Source: G039029935 sp039029935
Lineage (GTDB): Bacteria; Chloroflexota; Anaerolineae; Caldilineales; Caldilineaceae
Direction: 5' to 3'
DNA: 9,377 bases
Assembly: GCA_039029935.1 (NCBI GenBank)
Contig: JBCCFC010000474.1
Coordinates: forward strand, 1 to 9,377
Below are positions 1 to 5,470 of the stretch, piece after piece. Numbering within the stretch: the first letter of the stretch is position 1; each line of letters begins with the position of its first letter. The notes beneath the pieces are model-generated. The model did not search any database. It was not told the origin of the DNA and worked only from the letters and a program-made list of their open reading frames with translations. The translations under genes and the position numbers were made by a program.

Positions 1-234
1 AAACGCTGGTGCTGCCTGTGAAACGATACAGATGAGATAGCCACGATCTTTCACGATTTGCAGTGTAGATTCGCTGGCTTGCTCTGCTGGTGCTTCGTCT
101 GCTGCTTCCCCTGAAGCTGCCTCTGGCTCGGCAACGGTTGGTGCTGGTGCAGGACCGAAACAGGCGGCCAAAATAATGCCCAACAACATTGCTGAAACCA
201 AGCCCAGCGTGTAGAGTTTAGTATTGCGTAACAT
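1..234 (-). CDS. Amino-acid ABC transporter substrate-binding lipoprotein, N-terminal part (runs off the left edge)
   Basis: The visible 78 residues begin with a lipoprotein signal peptide: a basic start (MLRNTK), a hydrophobic stretch at residues 7-24, and a lipobox ILAAC with the lipidated Cys at 25. An Ala/Pro/Glu-rich linker (residues 28-56) follows, which probably spaces the domain from the membrane. From residue 57 the sequence STLQIVKDRGYLICIVSQ resembles the first strand of periplasmic-binding-protein family 3 (SBP_bac_3), in particular polar or general L-amino-acid binding proteins of the AapJ type (TL..V..RG.LICGV). It would capture an extracellular amino acid and deliver it to an ABC permease. 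The start at 234 is chosen over the ATG at 238 because AAGGAG lies 7 nt upstream of it. The ligand cannot be told from this fragment. The lipoprotein call is strong and the family call is good. Confidence 0.75.
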   Translation of the reverse strand, partial: MLRNTKLYTLGLVSAMLLGIILAACFGPAPAPTVAEPEAASGEAADEAPAEQASESTLQIVKDRGYLICIVSQAAPAF

Positions 235-241
235 GCATATA

Positions 242-247
242 CTCCTT
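242..247 (-). promoter_or_regulatory. Ribosome binding site of the binding lipoprotein
   Basis: AAGGAG on the minus strand, 7 nt before the ATG at 234. A second ATG at 238 would leave only 3 nt, so this site fixes the start. Confidence 0.75.
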
Positions 248-328
248 CTTGTAAAGTTTATGGATTTAATTCAACATCAAATGCCAGAAAGAATCTAGGT
301 TAAAACTACCCAAAAGAATAGCCTATAA

Positions 329-357
329 ACTTGTGCAAATTCACAAGTCATTTTTTT
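329..357 (+). terminator. Hairpin with T-run (terminator-like) in the divergent intergenic region
   Basis: ACTTGTG (329-335) and CACAAGT (342-348) form a perfect 7-bp stem around a 6-nt loop. CA and seven T (351-357) follow on the plus strand. This has the shape of an intrinsic terminator reading rightwards, but no plus-strand gene ends here. It could end an antisense transcript over the lipoprotein gene or a short RNA, or be an operator palindrome upstream of the minus-strand transporter gene. The stem is GC-poor and therefore weak. Confidence 0.4.
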
Positions 358-410
358 AAATCAAATCGACACTTAATGAATAACAAACGATAACAATAGA
401 TATGTTAGGA

Positions 411-463
411 TATAGGATTACTTATAGGATAGATATATTTTTGAATTGTGTATTTTGAATTGT
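411..463. repeat. Short direct repeats in the AT-rich gap 235-720
   Basis: TATAGGAT occurs at 411-418 and 423-430 (12-bp period), and TTTTGAATTGT at 439-449 and 453-463 (14-bp period). The two TTGAAT copies could act as -35 boxes; the one at 455-460 has TATAGA 16 bp downstream. The rest of the gap shows no convincing gene. Confidence 0.4.
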
Positions 464-617
464 TTATATAGTAACATATAGATTGATTGGTGAACGGTTT
501 TCCTTAAGACTTTCGTAATTATGTACACAATCTTATGGCAAAAAGATTATCACAACATGGACGAGGTGTCAAAATTGACTTCGTATCTCTATGCATGTCT
601 TCTATGCCTATCTCGAT

Positions 618-646
618 TTGAGGATATGCCGACACTCATATACAAT
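618..646 (+). promoter_or_regulatory. Candidate sigma-70-type promoter for the methyltransferase gene
   Basis: TTGAGG (618-623), a 17-bp spacer and TACAAT (641-646) give a good -35/-10 pair about 75 bp upstream of the methyltransferase ATG at 721. AGGTGG (708-713), 7 nt before that ATG, is the likely ribosome binding site. Found by pattern only. No controller (C) protein gene or C-box was recognised. Confidence 0.35.
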
Positions 647-720
647 AGCCGTGTATTTTTGAGCTTTCAGAATGCATTGAATACATTTTGTGATTGTTTG
701 ATATTGTAGGTGGTTAGGGA

Positions 721-1995
721 ATGAGAAAGGGCGAACAACTACAGGTAATTGATCTTTTTGCTGGTGCAGGAGGGTTTGGTTTGGGATTTGAAATGGCTGG
801 ATTTGATGTTGTTTGCTCGCTGGAGATTGATAAGTGGGCCTGTGATACGTTGCGAGCAAATCGTAACCAACATATGATTATTGAGAGTGATATTCACAAT
901 TTTCAAACGAACGGGGATATTCAGTCGATTTGTCCATATACGCCTGATGTAATTATTGGTGGCCCTCCTTGTCAGGGGTTTAGTATTGCTGGCCCTGCCC
1001 AAAAAGACCCAAAAGACCCTAGAAATAGCTTGTTTATGGATTTTGCAAGATGGGTTGAGTACATACAACCAAGAGTTTTTGTCATGGAAAATGTGAAAGG
1101 GTTACTAACTCGTCGGAACTCCGAAGGGGAACGAGTCACAGATATAATCACAAAAACATTTGAAATATTGGGATATAGTGTTGATTTGTGGCGTTTGAAT
1201 GCCGCCCACTATGGCGTCCCACAAACGAGGGAGCGTATTTTTTTTGTGGGAAACAATATAGGGATAGAGCATATGAGGGAGCCAGCTCATACACATACAT
1301 TGAATGGTACGAACGCAACCCAGAATACAGAGCAACTTAGCCTGTTTCACAATGATAAAGATTTACCTATACCAGCAATCACCCTATGGGACGCGATTTC
1401 TGACCTCCCAGAGTTGCAGGCTGGTGAAGGCCAAGAAGTTCAGACCTATTCAATCCATCCCGCTAATTCTTATCAAATGTGGACAAGACGAGATTCTGAT
1501 TCTTTGTTTAATCATGTCGTCATGAATCATTCTCGTCGTTTAGTCGAGCGTTTTAAACACATTGGCTGGGGAGAATCAAGCGCAAATGTACCGGAAGAGC
1601 ATATGCCTCACACTCGAAACGGCAATGGTAAACGTTCGCAAAAAGCCTATGATCAAAATAATCGGCGGCTGCACCCATATAAACCATCCCATACCATTGC
1701 TGCTTCCTTCTATGCAAATTTTGTACACCCGTTTCAACACCGTAATATTACAGTGCGCGAAGGTGCACGTGCTCAATCTTTTCCAGACTGGTATCGCTTC
1801 ATGGGCAAAAAGACAACCCCTTCACATAAGCTACTACAACGGGAAGGGCGTTTGGAAGATAAGCATCTTTGCCAATATAATCAGGTAGGGAATGCTGTCC
1901 CACCATTATTGGCCAAAGCTATTGCAGACCATTTGAAAAAGGAAATCTTTGATGCTTGTACATGGCTCAAACCTATCGCAAAAAGAGAATCATAA
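721..1995 (+). CDS. Type II DNA (cytosine-5-)methyltransferase
   Basis: A 424-residue enzyme that transfers a methyl group from S-adenosylmethionine to C5 of cytosine in a specific DNA site and so protects host DNA from the partner nuclease. The family motifs appear in order: motif I DLFAGAGGFGLG (11-22, SAM binding); motif IV PCQGFS (83-88, catalytic Cys84); motif VI ENV (123-125); motif VIII QTRERIFFVG (168-177); a variable target-recognition region, roughly 180-320; motif IX around RNITVREGARAQSFP (341-355); and motif X QVGNAVPP (388-395). Length and motif spacing are normal, so it looks intact and active. The start is fixed because motif I begins only 10 residues in, and AGGTGG lies 7 nt upstream. 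The 3' end overlaps the start of the restriction endonuclease by 44 nt, which suggests translational coupling. The target site cannot be read from sequence; the Bpu10I-like partner hints at a CTNAG-containing site. Confidence 0.95.
   Translation: MRKGEQLQVIDLFAGAGGFGLGFEMAGFDVVCSLEIDKWACDTLRANRNQHMIIESDIHNFQTNGDIQSICPYTPDVIIGGPPCQGFSIAGPAQKDPKDPRNSLFMDFARWVEYIQPRVFVMENVKGLLTRRNSEGERVTDIITKTFEILGYSVDLWRLNAAHYGVPQTRERIFFVGNNIGIEHMREPAHTHTLNGTNATQNTEQLSLFHNDKDLPIPAITLWDAISDLPELQAGEGQEVQTYSIHPANSYQMWTRRDSDSLFNHVVMNHSRRLVERFKHIGWGESSANVPEEHMPHTRNGNGKRSQKAYDQNNRRLHPYKPSHTIAASFYANFVHPFQHRNITVREGARAQSFPDWYRFMGKKTTPSHKLLQREGRLEDKHLCQYNQVGNAVPPLLAKAIADHLKKEIFDACTWLKPIAKRES
1939..1943 (+). promoter_or_regulatory. 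Ribosome binding site that places the endonuclease start inside the methyltransferase gene
   Basis: AAGGA at 1939-1943 stands 8 nt before the ATG at 1952, which opens the frame encoding the N-terminus of the endonuclease. The later TTG at 2085 has no comparable site; its nearest purine run, GAGG at 2066-2069, is 15 nt away. This supports 1952 as the original start of the nuclease gene. Confidence 0.55.
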
Positions 1996-2113
1996 AACAA
2001 AATATCGCGATACGAAGAGCCGCCAATACCTGATAGAGATCAGAACGCAGTATGATAAATGGTATGAGGCCAATAACGCATTGATTGGACCCAACAGAAA
2101 TCACATACAATGA
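1952..2113 (+). pseudogene. Out-of-frame N-terminal fragment of the restriction endonuclease
   Basis: This frame runs 53 codons from ATG 1952 to TGA 2111-2113 and reads like genuine coding sequence: a charged lead (residues 1-24), then helical YLIEIRTQYDKWYEANN (26-42) and ALIG. At residue 53 (Gln) the frame stops. Skipping one base (T2111) enters the frame of the catalytic ORF at Glu-Asp-Gln-Gln (2112 onwards). The join would give a 298-residue protein (53 + 245), closer to what I recall of Bpu10I-type nucleases than the 254-residue ORF alone. The likely cause is mutation or an assembly error. A programmed +1 shift at the CAA-TGA-G site is formally possible but unsupported. It overlaps the methyltransferase 3' end by 44 nt. 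Confidence 0.6.
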
Positions 2114-2309
2114 GGACCAGCAGATTGTTATAGAACGAGTACGCCTATTTTCAGTGTATAAGGATTTTCTTGATCAGCAACAGTATGCAGAACAATTTGA
2201 TTCTCGTTCAAATCTGCATTCATCCGTATTAGAAGAGTTTCTCTACTATCTATTTCGAGATTTAGTGACTGATTTTGGGCAAAATGCATTGATTGGAAAA
2301 TCACATACA
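2078..2309 (+). repeat. 24-bp direct repeat, split in the upstream copy, at the endonuclease frameshift
   Basis: GCATTGATTGGA followed directly by AAATCACATACA occurs at 2286-2309. The same two 12-mers occur at 2078-2089 and 2098-2109, separated by 8 extra bases (CCCAACAG). The downstream copy is in frame and encodes ALIGKSHT of the nuclease. The upstream copy lies exactly where the reading frame breaks, so it looks like a templated insertion or replacement. Confidence 0.85.
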
Positions 2310-2849
2310 TTCAAAGATATCTTCTTTGTCCCGCCCAGCTATCAAGAGATGGTCAATCGCGCTTATGCTCAGATTGAACGCAAAGATCATGATTTTGTCA
2401 TCGGCGTGACAGTCTCTGCTAATTTCAATCTTCATACAGATTCAAATTCTTCGCAACAAACAGATGGTCGTCAGACTGAAACACATCTATTTGATATTGC
2501 AGCTGTAGCAATTGAGTGCAAAACATATCTGGATAAAACTATGCTGGAAGGTTCATCACGCGCTGCTGAACAATTAAAGGCTCGTAATCCTAATGCCATG
2601 TACATTGTTTTAATGGAATGGCTGAAGTTGACAAGTGCGGTCAATCTAAGAAAGTATGAGGTAGATCAAATCTATGTACTGCGAAAGCAGAGAAACACAG
2701 ATCGAGAATTCCGCTTTGCAGAGGATTATGATAAAAATCCTATCAATGCAGATGTTGTCTGGCATTTGTATGAGACAGTACGAAATCATTTAACCACCGA
2801 CTGGGAAGTCGGCATCGAACAAGGTTTACAGCGAGGATGGTTGCTCTAA
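2085..2849 (+). CDS. Bpu10I-family type II restriction endonuclease, catalytic portion of a frameshifted gene
   Basis: A 254-residue ORF from a TTG codon. The first 9 residues are probably not native; homologous-looking sequence begins at EDQQIVIERV (from residue 10). A helix with acidic residues, SSVLEEFLYYLF (46-57), precedes NALIGKSHTFKD (67-78). The nuclease core is FDIAAVAIECK (136-146), giving a D137-x6-E144-x-K146 arrangement of the PD-(D/E)XK type that binds the catalytic metal. TYLDKTMLEGSSRAAEQLK and a hydrophobic strand (AMYIVLMEWL, 171-180) follow. The combination ECKTYLDKTMLEG...AEQLKARNPNA matches my recollection of the Bpu10I family (CCTNAGC cutters); I could not run a search. 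Its role would be to cut DNA left unmethylated by the adjacent methyltransferase. Because the N-terminus is in another frame and the TTG has no ribosome binding site, the product may be truncated, poorly made or inactive. Confidence 0.7.
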   Translation: MDPTEITYNEDQQIVIERVRLFSVYKDFLDQQQYAEQFDSRSNLHSSVLEEFLYYLFRDLVTDFGQNALIGKSHTFKDIFFVPPSYQEMVNRAYAQIERKDHDFVIGVTVSANFNLHTDSNSSQQTDGRQTETHLFDIAAVAIECKTYLDKTMLEGSSRAAEQLKARNPNAMYIVLMEWLKLTSAVNLRKYEVDQIYVLRKQRNTDREFRFAEDYDKNPINADVVWHLYETVRNHLTTDWEVGIEQGLQRGWLL

Positions 2850-2874
2850 ACCTAATAAACTTAAGAGTAAATTT

Positions 2875-3723
2875 ATGTCTGCTGATTTAGTTAATAATAT
2901 AGCCACCTTTGTCGGTGTCTTTGTCGCCATTCTTGGCGCATTCTTATTCGCCTTTTGGGCGGCGATGGGTATCTGGACCTTCAACGATATCCGTTCGCGT
3001 AGTCGTGATTGGCTTGCTATTTTACTGGCCTGTATCATGGTACTTATCTTCCCTATCGTCGGCCTAATTCTCTACACGATGATTCGTCCTAAAGCTACAT
3101 TAGCCGAAGTGTATGATCGCGCACTAGAAGAGGAAGCCCTTTTGCGGGAACTCGAGGAGTCACAGGCGTGTCATAGCTGTGGTGTTCCTGTGAAAGACAA
3201 CTGGGTATACTGCCCCAATTGTCACTCACAATTGCAACATCCTTGCACCAACTGTGGCAACTTGGCACGGAATGAGTGGAATATTTGTGTATTCTGTGGT
3301 ACGCCACAGCGACAAGGAGCGGGTCAAGGTGCTATGCAAGGCGCAGGTCAGGTTGCTGGACAAATACCCGGACAAATACCCAATCAATTGCCTGGACAGG
3401 TGTCAGGACAATTCGCAAATCAATTTGCAGGGCAACCTGCACAGATTGGTACACAGTTGGATGGACAAACCAACGGCTTAGACCCACTGGCGAATGTACC
3501 GTTAGGACAGGGGGCAGGGCAAGGTGCTGGACAAGCAATGGCACAGAAACCGACATCGGGTGGGAGATTTAGCTTCAATCGCTCACGCCCACAAGCCAAT
3601 CAGCCTATGCCAACACAAATGCCCAATCAGCCAACCGACCCATCGACACCTCTCCCATCAGGTGCAACCATACCGACAACCTCGCCTGAAGAGTTTCAAT
3701 ATCGCCCGCCAAACGAAGGATAG
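2875..3723 (+). CDS. Two-helix membrane protein with double zinc ribbon and Gln/Gly/Pro-rich tail
   Basis: A 282-residue protein. Two membrane helices lie at about 10-34 and 46-69. A charged, coiled-coil-like segment follows (TLAEVYDRALEEEALLRELEE, about 75-95). Next is a pair of four-cysteine zinc ribbons: C99-x2-C102 with C113-x2-C116, and C124-x2-C127 with C138-x2-C141. From residue 146 to the end the chain is low-complexity, dominated by GQ-type repeats (GAGQ, PGQ, NQ) and then Pro/Thr/Ser, and is probably disordered. The helix pair, RPK.TLAE.Y.R.LEEEALL stretch and double zinc ribbon form an arrangement I recall as frequent in Chloroflexota; its function is unknown. The ribbons probably face the cytoplasm and may mediate protein contacts. 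AAGAG lies 7 nt before the ATG. The gene follows the endonuclease by only 25 bp on the same strand, but its content does not suggest a part in restriction. Confidence 0.85.
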   Translation: MSADLVNNIATFVGVFVAILGAFLFAFWAAMGIWTFNDIRSRSRDWLAILLACIMVLIFPIVGLILYTMIRPKATLAEVYDRALEEEALLRELEESQACHSCGVPVKDNWVYCPNCHSQLQHPCTNCGNLARNEWNICVFCGTPQRQGAGQGAMQGAGQVAGQIPGQIPNQLPGQVSGQFANQFAGQPAQIGTQLDGQTNGLDPLANVPLGQGAGQGAGQAMAQKPTSGGRFSFNRSRPQANQPMPTQMPNQPTDPSTPLPSGATIPTTSPEEFQYRPPNEG

Positions 3724-3790
3724 TAATCAGTGGGTCGGTAGGTAGGTCAGTATTCAGTCAACAAGTCCCGGTTGCCGACCTATTGATTAC
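3723..3790. repeat. Long inverted repeat between convergent genes, possible bidirectional terminator
   Basis: Arms 3723-3738 and 3775-3790 pair over 16 bp, with two G.U pairs in RNA and a 36-nt loop. A second partial dyad, AGGTCAGTATTC (3744-3755) with GAATACCGACCT (3800-3811), overlaps it. CCGACCTAT occurs twice (3775-3783 and 3806-3814). There is no T-run, so this is not a classic intrinsic terminator. It may be a dispersed intergenic repeat. Confidence 0.55.
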
Positions 3791-3809
3791 CGATTCACCG
3801 AATACCGAC

Positions 3810-5429
3810 CTATGGCTTCGCCACATAATGCCGAACCTCCGCCCCGTGAAACCCAATCTTCTCTACTAGCTGCCAATGCTCATCCAACCACGCATCCATC
3901 AAATGCCGACTATCCCACATCTCAACTTCACTGCGCATCACCCAAATTTCATCCGCTTCATGGGTCAGCGCAAGCATTTCTTGATTCACTTGAATTTTGG
4001 CACGTTCATCATCCAAACTATTATTTGTCCATAGCCCTTGCCGCCAGTGTCCTAACCGTTCATCGCTGCCATCAAGCGGATATGAGCCCAAGTCACTACT
4101 ATAATACCGATAGGCAAACTCCATGTGCGGAATCTGTAAAATGAGCAGAGATGATGGTGACATCTCGCGCTGTTCGTGGATGTAGGTGACAGCACTCCGC
4201 AGATCATACTTCATGGGCAACGTTTTCTGCTGCCAACTCGCATACGTCCAGAATGAAAGAACATAAATGAGCAGCCCGATGGTTAGTGGTTTGGCTAGAA
4301 ACCCTGTATTACGCCAGACCAGCTGAATCCCAAATGCCATCAGAATGAGCGCGGCTGGCCCAATCCAAATGATATACCGCTCCGTAAAAATGGGCTGTCG
4401 CAAACTCAATCCATGAATAAAGGCAATGGGCAGTAGAAGCCAACTCACAATCAATAGAAAGCGACGCCAGTCTGCCAGTCTATTATCAGGTAAATTCCCC
4501 TGTGGTTCCGACGAAATTTCCAAATAGCCCAAGCCCAACCCTGCCAAGCCAAGAAAAAAGATAGGCGACATCCACATCAAGTCATAGTCTGCAAGAAACC
4601 CTCTGGCATGGTGAAGCAGTAAAGACTCTAGCACCTCTGGCAGCGGTGTAAAGCCGAACCCTGTGCGTCGCTCACTGGTTGTGAGCATCTCCCACTGCCA
4701 CCACAACATCGGCAGATAGGGCAACGTTAACCCTGCCAACGCAAACCCATATCCACGCCAATGGAACTTGCTACGCGGCCACGCAATCAAAAACCAGCAG
4801 AAATGAAATGGAATGAGCAAAATCATCAACAGGTGACTATAAATTGCAATGCTAACCGTACACAAATAGCCAATCCACGCGGTAAATCCTTGGAATGCGA
4901 GTGGCTGACCTTGGTTGCGGATAGATATATATCCTTTGTGCAGCCCTATTCCCCGTAGCCAGCACCAATGCGCCAACAACGCTAAAAATGTAATGAGGGA
5001 ATACATTTTCCCTTCTTGGCTATACCAAACTTGATAAGGATTTGTCAGCAGAAACAAAGTGGCAATAAACGGTGTGTAAGGGAGAATTTGGCGTGTTCCT
5101 GTTTGCTTGGATGATGTATGGTTGTCTACCAGCAGGCTTGTCACTTTCCACAAAAGCGGAATGCTGAGGACACTAAAGAGTAAGGATGGATAGCGGAGTG
5201 CGAACTCGCTGGTTCCGACGAGTCGAAACCAAGGACGTAAACTCAAAAAATATAACGCCCCATTCTGCGCCGCTTGTACAAACATGGCAACTGTGTCGGG
5301 TAAATCCCGAACTGCAAAATAGACTGCGTCAACTTCATCGCGCCATAAGCTCTGCTCACCCAAATTCTGAATACGCCAAGCATAGGCAATCAAAACCAAC
5401 AACAATAATATCCAGCGATGGTACTTCAT
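3810..5429 (-). CDS. GT-C membrane glycosyltransferase, PMT_2/ArnT-like (glycosyltransferase family 39 type)
   Basis: 539 residues from the ATG at 5429. A first membrane helix (6-20) leads into a loop with LWRDEVDAVYF (28-38). The Asp31-Glu32 pair sits where GT-C enzymes carry the acidic residues that bind the polyprenyl-phosphate sugar donor and metal. Family-like segments follow: FALRYPSLLF (76-85) and NPYQVWYSQEGKMYSL (130-145). Many further hydrophobic helices lead to a soluble C-terminal domain of about 130 residues. Such enzymes move a sugar from a lipid-phosphate carrier to a protein or lipid on the outer face of the membrane. The frame is open to a TTG at 5492, but that start would overlap the upstream gene, so the ATG 41 bp after that gene's stop is preferred. 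No strong ribosome binding site is visible. It is likely cotranscribed with the upstream stalk protein, which is a plausible acceptor. The sugar and true acceptor are unknown. Confidence 0.8.
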   Translation of the reverse strand: MKYHRWILLLLVLIAYAWRIQNLGEQSLWRDEVDAVYFAVRDLPDTVAMFVQAAQNGALYFLSLRPWFRLVGTSEFALRYPSLLFSVLSIPLLWKVTSLLVDNHTSSKQTGTRQILPYTPFIATLFLLTNPYQVWYSQEGKMYSLITFLALLAHWCWLRGIGLHKGYISIRNQGQPLAFQGFTAWIGYLCTVSIAIYSHLLMILLIPFHFCWFLIAWPRSKFHWRGYGFALAGLTLPYLPMLWWQWEMLTTSERRTGFGFTPLPEVLESLLLHHARGFLADYDLMWMSPIFFLGLAGLGLGYLEISSEPQGNLPDNRLADWRRFLLIVSWLLLPIAFIHGLSLRQPIFTERYIIWIGPAALILMAFGIQLVWRNTGFLAKPLTIGLLIYVLSFWTYASWQQKTLPMKYDLRSAVTYIHEQREMSPSSLLILQIPHMEFAYRYYSSDLGSYPLDGSDERLGHWRQGLWTNNSLDDERAKIQVNQEMLALTHEADEIWVMRSEVEMWDSRHLMDAWLDEHWQLVEKIGFHGAEVRHYVAKP

Positions 5430-5470
5430 AGACAAACTATATTCTTCTCTTTCCAGAAGCAGCTTTGGCT

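Noticed and set aside
521..709. 62-codon plus-strand ORF before the methyltransferase, possible controller protein
   Set aside because: No ribosome binding site, no helix-turn-helix pattern, Cys/Leu-rich composition typical of AT-rich noise, and it overlaps the best promoter candidate.
2105..2114. Programmed +1 frameshift (CAA TGA G) joining the two endonuclease parts, as in prfB
   Set aside because: No internal Shine-Dalgarno at the needed distance and no slippery CTT codon; the templated duplication gives a better explanation.
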